Source: Pedobacter sp. AJM
GTDB lineage: Bacteria; Bacteroidota; Bacteroidia; Sphingobacteriales; Sphingobacteriaceae
Assembly (NCBI RefSeq): GCF_002197755.1
Contig: NZ_NHOT01000004.1
Location: 124,001-188,000, forward strand
DNA length: 64,000 bases
Direction of reading: 5' to 3'
The notes below the pieces were generated by a model that was not told where the DNA came from, did not search any database, and saw only the letters and a program-made list of their open reading frames with translations. Position 1 is the first letter of the stretch; each line of letters opens with the position of its first letter. The position numbers and the translations under genes are program-made. This document shows, piece by piece, positions 9,307-17,434 of this stretch.

Positions 9307-10392
9307 ATGAAGACAAAAACAAAGTTCCCGGCGGCAACAGGCGCCCATTTTTATGCAACATTAAGGCAGAGAGTAAATCTCGATTTTGCTTCCAAAAATT
9401 TAAGTATACATGCCAATGGACTCATGTGGTTTAAAACATTTGTTTTTCTGAGCTTATTTACCATTCTTTACCTCACCATCGTTTTTGCCCATCTAAACGG
9501 AATAATGCTCACCTTATTCACCTTAGCACTTGGTGTAATTTGTGCATTTATCGGTTTTAATATTTGTCATGATGCCATTCATGGTTCATTTTCAGCCAGT
9601 AAACAAACCAATAAAATATTAAGCCTGCTATTTCATCTGGTTGGTGCCAGTCCGTATGTCTGGAACATCACCCATAATATTGTTCACCATACCTATACCA
9701 ATATTCCGGGACATGATGAAGATATTGAAATTGCACCAGGACTGATTCGAATCAGCCATGAGGATAAGCTGGAACCACATCAGCGTTATCAGCAATGGTA
9801 TGCCTTTCCACTCTATGGATTGGCATCTCTTTCATGGGTATTGCGGAAAGATTACAAGAAATTTTTTCAAAAAAACATTGGTGCAAGGCAGAACATTCAT
9901 CCCAGGATAGAATACTTTAACCTGTTTTTCTTCAAATTCTTATACTATGCGCTTTTCATAATTGTGCCAATACTGGTTATGAATCTGCACTGGTGGCAGG
10001 TGTTGATGGGTTTTGTTTTATTGCATCTGGCGCAAGGCATTACCATGGGACTGGTGTTTCAGCTGGCACATGTAGTGGAAGGAACGGCCTTTCCGCAACC
10101 GAATGCAAACGGTGATATGGAAGAAGCCTGGGCAGAACACCAAATGCGGACCACGGCAAACTTTGCCACCCAATCTCCAATGGCTGCATTTTTTCTTGGT
10201 GGATTAAACAGGCAGATTGAACACCATCTTTTCCCTAAAATCTGTCATGTGCATTATGGCCGGATCGCGGTGATTGTGAAACAAACGGCATTAGAATATG
10301 GTATTCCTTATCATGAGAACCATACTTTTTCTTCAGCAATGCGCTCACATTTCCGTCTTTTAAAGAAATTAGGCCGGCCCGCTGTGGTATAA
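9307..10392 (+). CDS. Membrane fatty acid desaturase
   Basis: This 361-residue integral membrane desaturase has the three His boxes of the di-iron family: HDAIH (near residue 98), HNIVHHTY (near 134) and QIEHHLF (near 305). Hydrophobic spans at about 38-58, 64-85 and 205-255 fit the usual four-helix topology. The long spacing and the QIEHH form of the third box match acyl-lipid front-end or delta-type desaturases. It inserts double bonds into membrane acyl chains and needs a reductant not encoded nearby. The gene is monocistronic, ending at a bidirectional terminator shared with the convergent hxl operon. Confidence 0.93.
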   Translation: MKTKTKFPAATGAHFYATLRQRVNLDFASKNLSIHANGLMWFKTFVFLSLFTILYLTIVFAHLNGIMLTLFTLALGVICAFIGFNICHDAIHGSFSASKQTNKILSLLFHLVGASPYVWNITHNIVHHTYTNIPGHDEDIEIAPGLIRISHEDKLEPHQRYQQWYAFPLYGLASLSWVLRKDYKKFFQKNIGARQNIHPRIEYFNLFFFKFLYYALFIIVPILVMNLHWWQVLMGFVLLHLAQGITMGLVFQLAHVVEGTAFPQPNANGDMEEAWAEHQMRTTANFATQSPMAAFFLGGLNRQIEHHLFPKICHVHYGRIAVIVKQTALEYGIPYHENHTFSSAMRSHFRLLKKLGRPAVV

Positions 10393-10412
10393 TTTTATGG
10401 GATAGTGGAAAT

Positions 10413-10450
10413 AAAAAAGTGGAACCATCTTACAAAGGCTCCACTTTTTT
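10413..10450. terminator. Bidirectional terminator between desaturase and hxlA
   Basis: An 11-bp perfect stem (AAAAAAGTGGA / TCCACTTTTTT) lies between two convergent genes, with A and T tracts on either flank so that it works in both directions. Confidence 0.85.
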
Positions 10451-10465
10451 CTAAATAAGGGAAGG

Positions 10466-11101
10466 TTAAACTGCTGCTTCCATAGCTTCACGCAAAGCTT
10501 TCGCTGCAGCGGCAGGGTCTTCAGCACCATAAATGGCTGCACCAGCTACAACAACTTCTACACCCGATTTAACAACCGCCGCCACATTATCGATATTTAC
10601 ACCTCCAGCAATTGATACCGGCACACCCACTCTGGCAGCCTCATCAATCAACACCTGAATAGAATAACCAGCTGTCCATTGCTCATCTAAGCCAGCATGT
10701 AACTCTACGAATTTAACGCCCAGTTCTGTCACTTCCTGTGCCCTTTTCACACGGTCAGGATAACCAATGGTATCAACCACTACGCCTTTACCATGCGCTT
10801 TAGCCGCTTTAACGGCACCGATAATGGTCGCGTTTCCGGCAGCCCCCATTACAGTAACCAAATCCGCGCCTGCTTTAAATGCGATATCTGCTTCCAGTTC
10901 TCCTGCATCAGCCGTTTTTAAATCTGCAAAAACCAATTTATCAGGATGTGCGTTTTTCATTGCGGTAATAACCGATGATCCCACATTTTTGATTAATGGT
11001 GTACCTAACTCAATAATATCTACATAAGGAGCCACTTTTGCGGCCAAAGCCAACGCCTCTTCAGTTGTTAACAAATCTATTGCTACTTGTAATTTTGCCA
11101 T
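10466..11101 (-). CDS. hxlA: 3-hexulose-6-phosphate synthase
   Basis: This 211-residue TIM-barrel enzyme of the orotidine decarboxylase / KGPDC superfamily starts LQVAIDLLTTEEAL and carries the active-site signature FADLKTADAGELEAD near residue 60 (DxKxxD). Phosphate-binding segments VSIAGGVN and VVAGAAIYG are near the C-terminus. It condenses formaldehyde with ribulose 5-phosphate to D-arabino-3-hexulose 6-phosphate, the fixing step of the ribulose monophosphate pathway. It lies 28 bases after hxlB on the same strand, so both steps are made together. In a heterotroph the likely role is formaldehyde detoxification. Related KGPDC decarboxylases are the main alternative, but the hxlB partner argues against them. 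Confidence 0.93.
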   Translation of the reverse strand: MAKLQVAIDLLTTEEALALAAKVAPYVDIIELGTPLIKNVGSSVITAMKNAHPDKLVFADLKTADAGELEADIAFKAGADLVTVMGAAGNATIIGAVKAAKAHGKGVVVDTIGYPDRVKRAQEVTELGVKFVELHAGLDEQWTAGYSIQVLIDEAARVGVPVSIAGGVNIDNVAAVVKSGVEVVVAGAAIYGAEDPAAAAKALREAMEAAV

Positions 11102-11129
11102 GATGTTTTGTATTTATATAATTTAATTG

Positions 11130-11729
11130 TTATTCGAGATTGGCATGCCTTTGATATAATGCTGCTGCCGGCGTACCGTCGAGTTTCCATAAAGACTGGA
11201 ATACTGCATCCATTAAAAGCATTAAAAACTGTTCAAATAAACTGCCTGCATATTGAGCTGACTTCGTGCTGCCATGTTCTTCCTTTCCTGCAGCAGGAAT
11301 ATAAACGACATGATCAGCCAGTTTAGCAAGTGCGGCATTCGGATCTGCAGTTAAAGTAACCAGCTTTGCCCCTATCGAAACAGCTTTCTCTGCTGCCCTG
11401 ACAATGCCGCTTGTGGTGCCTGATCCGGAAGCTGCAATGAGCAGATCTTCCTGATTAATCGCTGGGGTAGTGGTATCACCTACTATATACACCTGCAAGC
11501 CTAAATGCATTAGTCGCATAGCAGCTGCGCGCATGGCAAACCCTGACCTTCCGGCTGACACTATAAAAATACGCGGCGATTGCTGGATATAACCGATCAG
11601 CGGAACCAGGCTTTCCAGGTCTATATCTTTAACCAGCTTTAAATTTTCATTCAATACCAGTTCTAAATTCATTTGTAGATCCCAAACCAGTTGCTGATTG
11701 TCTGCTAATTCTTCTGTTTCGTTTTGCAT
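11130..11729 (-). CDS. hxlB: 6-phospho-3-hexuloisomerase
   Basis: This 199-residue SIS-domain isomerase carries the sugar-phosphate-binding motifs FIVSAGRSGFAMRA (near residue 56) and LIAASGSGTTSG (near 95) and the C-terminal KEEHGSTKSAQYAGSLFEQ. These match 6-phospho-3-hexuloisomerase, which converts hexulose 6-phosphate to fructose 6-phosphate. It precedes hxlA in a two-gene operon, and an AraC-type regulator is divergently transcribed about 206 bases away. The chosen ATG gives the usual family length. The protein is cytoplasmic. Confidence 0.93.
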   Translation of the reverse strand: MQNETEELADNQQLVWDLQMNLELVLNENLKLVKDIDLESLVPLIGYIQQSPRIFIVSAGRSGFAMRAAAMRLMHLGLQVYIVGDTTTPAINQEDLLIAASGSGTTSGIVRAAEKAVSIGAKLVTLTADPNAALAKLADHVVYIPAAGKEEHGSTKSAQYAGSLFEQFLMLLMDAVFQSLWKLDGTPAAALYQRHANLE

Positions 11730-11922
11730 GTCTCTTTGATCCTGTTCAATGCATCAAAGGTAGACGAAGTGCTGCGCCAGCCTGTTATACAATTGGCACA
11801 TAATGTAGGACAATCAGCTAAGATCAGGCTTGAATAGTCATGCTTTTCACATAAAAAAGACTGTGTTTCCGAATAGTCCACCTTTATGCGTCGATTATCC
11901 AAGGCCATAAATCGTAAGCACT

Positions 11923-11930
11923 TATCTTTG
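11923..11930 (+). promoter_or_regulatory. Bacteroidota -7 box TATCTTTG
   Basis: An exact match to TAnnTTTG ends only five bases before the ATG of the AraC gene at 11936. Transcription from this box would begin at or next to the start codon. No convincing -33 element is seen at the right spacing. Confidence 0.5.
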
Positions 11931-11935
11931 CACAC

Positions 11936-12796
11936 ATGAATGTTGCTGCACCAACTCCGCTCGAAAAATCATTGCTGTATATCCGAAACCTGAATAATTG
12001 TCCACCCAGTTACCTGAACGATCCGGGCCGGAAAGATTTTTTCGAAGTGGTCTGGTTAAAAAATGAAGATCCGCTGCACAGCATGTCTGATACCACCTTT
12101 AACATTAAAGGCGATTGGATTTACCTGATTCCACCTTACAGGGTACACCAATTGAACAAGGCCGGAAAAAATGGTGAACTGATTTCATTTAAAAGATCCA
12201 TGCTGGAAGAAGAAGACAAAGATTTTCTATTGGATCTTTTCAGAATTTTTAATGTTCAGGGGGAGTTTTCCTGTTTAAGGTTAGATGCTGCATCTTCAAA
12301 GGAATTGGGTGCCATCTATCAAATTATGGAAGAAGAATATAACCGTGAAGGAAATCATTTCATGATGCTTAAAGCTTTACTTAAAGTTTTCCTGCTTAAA
12401 CTGATCAGTGTAAAAGAGCATGAATTTACCAGCCATGACGTTCATCAGAAAAGGGTTTATGAGTTTTTAATGCTGCTGGAAAGTAATTTCTTAACGGTTA
12501 CCAATATAGATTTTTATGCCGGAAAACTGGGCATCAGCTCCAAGCGGTTAAACCAGATTTTGAAAGACAAGTTAGATAAAACCGGTACCCAAATCATTCA
12601 CGACAGGATTATTCTGGAAGCCAAAAGAAGAATGATCCATAGTGAAGTAACCATCAAGGAAATAGCCTATGATTTAGGTTTTTCCGACCGCCCTTATTTT
12701 AGTCGTTTCTTTAAAAAGCAGACTGGTGAAACACCTGATGAATTTCAGAAAAAAGCAAGGGCACACATTGAATCGAAATTTAATACCTTGATATAA
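11936..12796 (+). CDS. AraC-family regulator, probable hxl operon regulator
   Basis: This 286-residue protein has an N-terminal ligand-binding cupin-like region and a C-terminal AraC DNA-binding domain (about residues 180-280). The second helix-turn-helix reads VTIKEIAYDLGFSDRPYFSR with FFKKQTGETPDEFQ after it. It is divergent from hxlB-hxlA, sharing a roughly 206-base intergenic region, so it is the natural candidate for their regulator, perhaps responding to formaldehyde or a derived metabolite. That role is inferred from position. The start ATG lies almost directly after a -7 box. Confidence 0.9.
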   Translation: MNVAAPTPLEKSLLYIRNLNNCPPSYLNDPGRKDFFEVVWLKNEDPLHSMSDTTFNIKGDWIYLIPPYRVHQLNKAGKNGELISFKRSMLEEEDKDFLLDLFRIFNVQGEFSCLRLDAASSKELGAIYQIMEEEYNREGNHFMMLKALLKVFLLKLISVKEHEFTSHDVHQKRVYEFLMLLESNFLTVTNIDFYAGKLGISSKRLNQILKDKLDKTGTQIIHDRIILEAKRRMIHSEVTIKEIAYDLGFSDRPYFSRFFKKQTGETPDEFQKKARAHIESKFNTLI

Positions 12797-12859
12797 GATC
12801 AATCTTTAAAATACAGCTGCATAAAAAGAGGGCTTCATCATGAATAATTAAGATTTTCA

Positions 12860-12923
12860 TGTTGAGCTTGTCGAAAAACCTTTAAATAGATTTTACAAGT
12901 CCTTCGACAGGCTCAGGATGACA
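12860..12923. repeat. REP-like palindromic element
   Basis: An imperfect inverted repeat has TGTTGAGCTTGTCGAA as its left arm and TTCGACAGGCTCAGGATGACA as its right arm, separated by about 27 bases. This kind of palindrome is found as dispersed intergenic copies in many Pedobacter-like and other Bacteroidota genomes, from general knowledge rather than a search. It is the only copy I see in this window. Confidence 0.6.
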
Positions 12924-12956
12924 TTTCAGTTTATGATTCAGCCGTTTTTTATTTTT

Positions 12957-13061
12957 TCAATAACGCCTATCGGCTTTTTTTGCTCTGAAAATCTCAATAA
13001 ATACGCCCAGTGAGCTGAGTATCAAAAATACTCCCATGATTAAATTGGTTCTGTCATCCAT
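12957..13061 (-). CDS. Putative 34-residue membrane micropeptide
   Basis: An ATG-initiated frame of 34 codons reads MDDRTNLIMGVFLILSSLGV and then continues with FIEIFRAKKADRRY. It has a short acidic N-terminus, one hydrophobic helix and a basic tail, the layout of a single-span membrane micropeptide. It sits alone in a 339-base gap between an AraC gene and a hydrolase, next to the REP-like element. Chance occurrence cannot be excluded at this length, and I know no family for it. Confidence 0.4.
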   Translation of the reverse strand: MDDRTNLIMGVFLILSSLGVFIEIFRAKKADRRY

Positions 13062-13135
13062 AGGTTTAAAAGTTTAGGAAATCCAAGCTAAAACTTTCTG
13101 ATGACATTTCAAAGACATAAACAGCAAAGGAGTAT

Positions 13136-13873
13136 TTATTTAAGTAATTCACCTAAAAACATCAGGGTATGGTTCCATGCCCTTTTAGCCATAACTGTAT
13201 TATAATCTGCAGATTTCGGATCGGTAAAGGTATGTTTGCTATTGGCATAGGTAATTATCTGCCAATCGGCTTTGCCATCATTCATTTCTTTTATCAAATT
13301 ACTCATATTTTCTGGCGTTACACTTTGGTCATCAGCCGGGTTTTCAATTAACATTTTTGCAGTTAAAGCCCCATTTTTTCGATCGGCTGCTTTGCCCAAA
13401 CTTCCATGAATGGATACCACTCCCAATACCGGGAAACCAGCGCGGGCAGTTTCCAGCGCACCTGCTCCACCAAAGCAATACCCGATTACGGCCAGTTTAT
13501 CTGCCTGTGCACCGGCTTTTTTTAATTCTTCCAGCGCCAGGGAAATACGTTTCTGATACGCCTGATAATCCTGCTTATACTTGCCGGAAAGTTGTGCGGC
13601 AGCGGCATTGTCTTTAGGTATATTACCTTCGCCATAAATATCGGCTATAAAGGCCATATAACCTTGCTGCTGTAATTCCAAAGCTGCTGTTTTTGCTTCT
13701 TCGTCTATTCCTTTCCAGGCAGGGAGGATTAATACACCAGGCAATTTTTTACCGGTATTGGCGGTAACCATTCCATGGAGTTTCTGACTGCCATCAGCAT
13801 ATTCAACTGTTTTTAATTGTGCATTTGCGATTCCGGCAGATAGCAGAAAAATGCTTAGAAATAATTTGTTCAT
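13136..13873 (-). CDS. Secreted dienelactone hydrolase family protein
   Basis: This 245-residue alpha/beta hydrolase has a signal peptide (MNKLFLSIFLLSAGIANAQ), so it is probably periplasmic. The nucleophile is the Cys in VIGYCFGGAGAL near residue 134. The catalytic Asp is in NPADDQSV and the His in NSKHTFTDP, giving the Cys-His-Asp triad of dienelactone hydrolases. The true substrate in this family is often unknown, and the export signal suggests an ester or lactone met outside the cytoplasm. It appears monocistronic. Confidence 0.92.
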   Translation of the reverse strand: MNKLFLSIFLLSAGIANAQLKTVEYADGSQKLHGMVTANTGKKLPGVLILPAWKGIDEEAKTAALELQQQGYMAFIADIYGEGNIPKDNAAAAQLSGKYKQDYQAYQKRISLALEELKKAGAQADKLAVIGYCFGGAGALETARAGFPVLGVVSIHGSLGKAADRKNGALTAKMLIENPADDQSVTPENMSNLIKEMNDGKADWQIITYANSKHTFTDPKSADYNTVMAKRAWNHTLMFLGELLK

Positions 13874-14040
13874 CTGTTATTATTTGATATGGGTTTGAAT
13901 AGATTTTTAAAAGATACAAATGAATGTATGAATTGTTTACATAAATAATGCTACATCACTGATTTATATCATTTTAGTTTAAGGCAACATTATATCTGAA
14001 GCGTTACAAAGTAAACTCGTTTTTTGCAAACCCTGTTGAC

Positions 14041-14048
14041 TATATTTG
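14041..14048 (+). promoter_or_regulatory. Bacteroidota -7 box TATATTTG
   Basis: An exact TAnnTTTG match lies about 50-60 bases ahead of the small secreted protein gene. The expected start of transcription is near 14055, leaving a normal leader of about 45 bases. No clear -33 element is seen. Confidence 0.45.
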
Positions 14049-14107
14049 TGGCTGCTCAACCCTAATCATCCCGATTGGTTTTGTAAATCACATCCTATGA
14101 AAAGTAC

Positions 14108-14446
14108 ATGCTTTTAACGGCAATGATGTTCTTATTTTATTTTGCAAAAAGTCAGACTTTAATTCTGGCTAAAGATGTGGGCCAGTATATCGGAAAAACC
14201 GTTACCATTTGCGATTCTGTTTATACCACCAAAACACTGGATAAATTAACCCTGATTAATCTTGGTGGTGCCTTTCCAAAAGAATTCATTACGGTGGTGA
14301 TTAACAAAGCCGACGAAAGTAAATTTACCTCCGAACCAGCCAGCATGTATTTAGGGAATAATGTTTGCATTACCGGCATCGTTAGCGAATTTAAAGGTAA
14401 ACCACAAATTGTAGTAACAGATCCTAAACAAATTGTCATCAAATAA
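14108..14446 (+). CDS. Small secreted OB-fold-like protein, possible 5' frameshift
   Basis: This 112-residue frame has a hydrophobic N-terminus (MLLTAMMFLFYFAKSQ) lacking the usual basic residues, then about 95 residues with GQYIGKTVTICDSVY and NNVCITGIVSEFKGKPQI. That pattern resembles OB-fold proteins of the nucleic-acid-binding/BOF type seen as small secreted proteins in Bacteroidota. Eleven bases upstream is ATGAAAAGTAC. One more A in the A4 run would join that ATG in frame and give MKKYMLLTAMMFLFYFAKSQ, a textbook signal peptide. The real start may therefore be 14097, with a homopolymer error or mutation. Function is unknown. Confidence 0.65.
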   Translation: MLLTAMMFLFYFAKSQTLILAKDVGQYIGKTVTICDSVYTTKTLDKLTLINLGGAFPKEFITVVINKADESKFTSEPASMYLGNNVCITGIVSEFKGKPQIVVTDPKQIVIK

Positions 14447-14915
14447 TCTGCCTAAAATCAGAGGGCAGCATGCCTATTTATCTGTACTTCTGTTTAACGC
14501 GGCATTATTTATAAGATAATTATCAACCAGACTATCACTTATTTATAAATTTTCTTTTCCTGCTAAAATAGCCGAATAGTACCTTCCCATTGAAAAGGAA
14601 GAACTATTCGGCAGAGCGAACTTAATATATAAATTTGATTAGCACTGATGCCTGATGCATTAGCTAAAAGAAAAGACGAAATGATATAATGAAAAATTTG
14701 CGCTTTGAACTGTAAAGATTAAAAATCCAATGATGATTCTCATACATATTATATGAACACACCTTATTGCAGGATATAAAGCAATAATGACAGGATTAAT
14801 CCTCCTCATTACTCGGGTGTATCCATTTAAAGAAAATGGTACAATAAATTATTGATGAAAAATTACAGACCTATGTGATAATTTGATAGTTTTGAAAATT
14901 CAACAACAGCAGCAA
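14447..14915. other. Intergenic region with a strong hairpin
   Basis: This 469-base gap has no convincing ORF. At 14571-14612 there is a strong stem-loop: perfect 10-bp outer arms GCCGAATAGT / ACTATTCGGC, then an inner CTTCC / GGAAG pairing after a small internal bulge. No T-run follows it directly, so it may be a structured RNA element or a dispersed palindrome rather than a plain terminator. The remainder is AT-rich. Confidence 0.5.
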
Positions 14916-15557
14916 ATGAGGTTTAAACCTACCATTCTTTTATCCATACTCGTTCTCCTGATCCTGATGTTTTCAACATTAAGCGTATTTATTGCGGAGC
15001 ATCCCATTCTTCCTTTTGATATTAAAGTTTCTTTACTTATTCAAAAATTGCAGTCGGGCTGGATGGATCAGCTGATGCTGGCCATTAGTTTCTTCGGCGA
15101 ACTTCCCTATTCCCTGCTCTCTGTACTGCTGGTTGCCGGGATATTTTACTGGCAGAAGTTCAGGCGTGAGGCCTTTTACATTGCCATGGTGTTATTTTCC
15201 GGCCTGATTATTCTCGGGGTGAAAAATTTAGTTAACCGCCCACGTCCAACAACTTTTTATGTCAGGCTGGTTGAAGTGAACCGGTTTCAGAGTTATCCCA
15301 GTGGCCATGTACTTTCTTATGTACTATTTTTTGGATTTCTGATTATTTTAATGCGAACATTAAAGCAAATCCCTCAAGTTACCAGAAACTTCATTACAGG
15401 TATTTCTGCGTTTCTGGTACTGATGATTGCACCTTCCAGAATTTATCTTGGTGCACATTGGTTCACTGATACCATCGGCGGCTTTTTACTGGGAATCATC
15501 TGCTTATTCCCTTTATGTTATTTCTATTTCCGGAATAAACCTGTGGAGAAGGTTTAA
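14916..15557 (+). CDS. PAP2-family membrane phosphatase
   Basis: The frame is open from a TTG at 14883, but the ATG at 14916 (MRFKPTILLSILVLLIL) is the better start. The protein of about 213 residues has several membrane helices and all three PAP2 signature motifs: KNLVNRPRP, SYPSGHVLSY, and SRIYLGAHWFTD with the catalytic His. Such enzymes dephosphorylate lipid phosphates such as phosphatidic acid or undecaprenyl pyrophosphate at the membrane. Substrate choice is open. It precedes a HAD-type gene on the same strand. Confidence 0.92.
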   Translation: MRFKPTILLSILVLLILMFSTLSVFIAEHPILPFDIKVSLLIQKLQSGWMDQLMLAISFFGELPYSLLSVLLVAGIFYWQKFRREAFYIAMVLFSGLIILGVKNLVNRPRPTTFYVRLVEVNRFQSYPSGHVLSYVLFFGFLIILMRTLKQIPQVTRNFITGISAFLVLMIAPSRIYLGAHWFTDTIGGFLLGIICLFPLCYFYFRNKPVEKV

Positions 15558-15599
15558 GAAAAACAGATAAAGAAGATAACCTATTGTAAAAAAATCTGA

Positions 15600-15607
15600 T
15601 ATTTTTG
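15600..15607 (+). promoter_or_regulatory. Bacteroidota -7 box TATTTTTG
   Basis: A TAnnTTTG match ends five bases before the first ATG (15613) of the HAD gene. If used, the transcript would have almost no leader, and the upstream in-frame GTG at 15607 would not be transcribed. Confidence 0.4.
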
Positions 15608-15612
15608 TGTTT

Positions 15613-16278
15613 ATGATGGATACAAAACCTAAAGCATTTCTATTTGATTTAAATGGGACAATGATTGACGACATGGCCTATCATAACCATGCCTGGCACG
15701 ATATTCTGACCAATGATTTAGGTGCAAACATTAGTTTTGCAGCCGTAAAAAAACAGATGTACGGAAAAAACCAGGACCTACTGGAACGGGTTTTTGGAGT
15801 CGGACATTTTTCTCAGGAACAGATAGACCAGATCTCCATTGAAAAAGAGCGCCGTTATCAGGCGGCATATAAAGAACACCTGACCTTAATTCCCGGCTTA
15901 AATGCTTTTCTGGATCGTGCAAAACAATCGGGCATTGCCATGGCGATTGGTTCGGCAGCTATTCCATTTAACATCAATTTCGTACTGGATAACTTAAATG
16001 TTCGCACTTACTTTGATGCCATCGTAAGTGCAGAAGATGTAAAAAACAGCAAACCAGATCCTGAAACCTTTAGCAAGGGCGCAAACATACTGGGCATTCT
16101 GCCCGAAAACTGTATTGTTTTTGAGGATGCTCCGAAAGGTGTTGAAGCGGCACAACATGCAGGAATGAAGTGCATCGCCTTAACCACCATGCATGGTGCA
16201 GAAGAGTTTTCGGCCTACCAGAATATCATTGCATTTATTGAGGATTATCATGATCCTGCATTAAATCAGTTATTTTAA
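15613..16278 (+). CDS. HAD-superfamily protein (beta-phosphoglucomutase-like) with altered motif I
   Basis: This protein of about 221 residues belongs to the HAD subfamily with an alpha-helical cap, closest in layout to beta-phosphoglucomutases and sugar phosphatases. Motif I reads FLFDLNGTMIDD: the nucleophile Asp is kept but the second Asp, the usual acid/base, is Asn (codon AAT). Motif II is AIGSAAIP, motif III is the Lys in KNSKPDPETF, and motif IV is VFEDAPKGVEAA. Either the enzyme uses another acid/base or its reaction differs. An ATG at 15613 or 15616 is the likely start, close behind a -7 box. Confidence 0.85.
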   Translation: MMDTKPKAFLFDLNGTMIDDMAYHNHAWHDILTNDLGANISFAAVKKQMYGKNQDLLERVFGVGHFSQEQIDQISIEKERRYQAAYKEHLTLIPGLNAFLDRAKQSGIAMAIGSAAIPFNINFVLDNLNVRTYFDAIVSAEDVKNSKPDPETFSKGANILGILPENCIVFEDAPKGVEAAQHAGMKCIALTTMHGAEEFSAYQNIIAFIEDYHDPALNQLF

Positions 16279-16327
16279 TCCCGGTGGTTTATCAATCCAT
16301 ACTTAAATACATCAACCACTCTATTAC

Positions 16328-17317
16328 ATGAACCATAGCATCTCTCCCGACCGGTATAACAAAATGAAATATAACCGCTGTGGCCATAGCGGTTTAAAAT
16401 TACCGGCCATATCACTTGGGCTCTGGCATAATTTCGGCCATGTTAACGATTTTGAAAACAGCCGGAACCTGATCTTTACAGCTTTCAATCATGGCATCAC
16501 CCATTTCGACCTTGCCAACAATTATGGTCCGCCCCCTGGCTCTGCCGAAGAAGTTTTCGGAAAAATACTGCAGGAAAACTTTCAGGGTTACCGCGATGAA
16601 ATGATCATCTCGAGCAAGGCTGGTTACACCATGTGGGATGGTCCTTACGGCGATTGGGGCTCAAAAAAGTATCTGGTTTCCAGCCTGGATCAAAGTTTGA
16701 AACGCATGAAACTGGATTATGTAGATATCTTTTACCACCATCGACCTGATCCGGAGACACCACTTGAAGAAACGATGGATACCCTGAGCTTAATGGTGCA
16801 GCAGGGAAAAGCATTATATGTAGGGATTTCCAATTACAAGGCACATGAAGCAGAGAAAGCCATCAAAATACTGAAAGAAAATGGTACGCCCTGCTTAATC
16901 CATCAGCCAAAATATTCGATGTTTGAACGGTGGGTAGAAGGTGGTTTACTGGATGTGCTGGAAGAAAACGGTGTAGGTTGCATTCCATTTTCTCCCCTGG
17001 CACAGGGTTTACTCACGGATAAATACCTGCATGGAATCCCTGCAGACTCAAGGGTGGCGACCAGTGGTATATTTTTAAAAGAAAGTCAGATCACGCCAGA
17101 AAAAATTGAAGTGATCAGCCAGCTGAATGAAGTTGCCCGCTCACGCGGACAAAAATTATCGCAAATGGCACTTTCGTGGATTTTAAAAGACCAGCGGATT
17201 ACCACTGTTTTAATCGGCGCCAGCAAGCCTGAACAGATTACAGATGCACTCCCGGCTTTAGACTTTACGCGTTTCAGTGCTGAAGAGCTTAATCTTATTG
17301 ATCAACTGCTGGCTTAA
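16328..17317 (+). CDS. Aldo/keto reductase, glyceraldehyde-3-phosphate reductase-like
   Basis: This 329-residue aldo/keto reductase has the N-terminal CGHSGLKLPAISLGLWHNFG, the catalytic region HFDLANNYGPPPGSAEE, and SSKAGYTMWDGPYGDW, all typical of the YghZ/Gpr branch. That branch reduces L-glyceraldehyde 3-phosphate and methylglyoxal-type aldehydes with NADPH. The active-site Lys lies in SSKAGYT and the His in YHHRPDPETP. The N-terminal extension before the barrel matches the family, supporting this start. The gene is probably cytoplasmic housekeeping or stress metabolism. Confidence 0.93.
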   Translation: MNHSISPDRYNKMKYNRCGHSGLKLPAISLGLWHNFGHVNDFENSRNLIFTAFNHGITHFDLANNYGPPPGSAEEVFGKILQENFQGYRDEMIISSKAGYTMWDGPYGDWGSKKYLVSSLDQSLKRMKLDYVDIFYHHRPDPETPLEETMDTLSLMVQQGKALYVGISNYKAHEAEKAIKILKENGTPCLIHQPKYSMFERWVEGGLLDVLEENGVGCIPFSPLAQGLLTDKYLHGIPADSRVATSGIFLKESQITPEKIEVISQLNEVARSRGQKLSQMALSWILKDQRITTVLIGASKPEQITDALPALDFTRFSAEELNLIDQLLA

Positions 17318-17434
17318 GATTTCAAAAATAAACCAGGTTCATGTCAGTTTATGATGATCCTGGTGTTTATTATTGCCTGAGCAAACTAAAAACGGCGGAT
17401 TTGGTTAAAGGTATATCATTTACAAATTCTGACT

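Noticed and set aside
9240..9434. 64-codon plus-strand ORF overlapping the desaturase start
   Set aside because: It overlaps the desaturase in another frame and has no recognisable character; the desaturase frame with three His boxes is the real one.
11705..11935. 76-codon minus-strand ORF overlapping the hxlB start and the hxl/AraC intergenic region
   Set aside because: It spans the divergent promoter region and its composition is unlike its neighbours; the overlap with hxlB is better explained by chance.
17332..17364. Possible terminator hairpin after the second aldo/keto reductase
   Set aside because: The stem is only six bases with a long loop and the T-run is broken, so support is weak.
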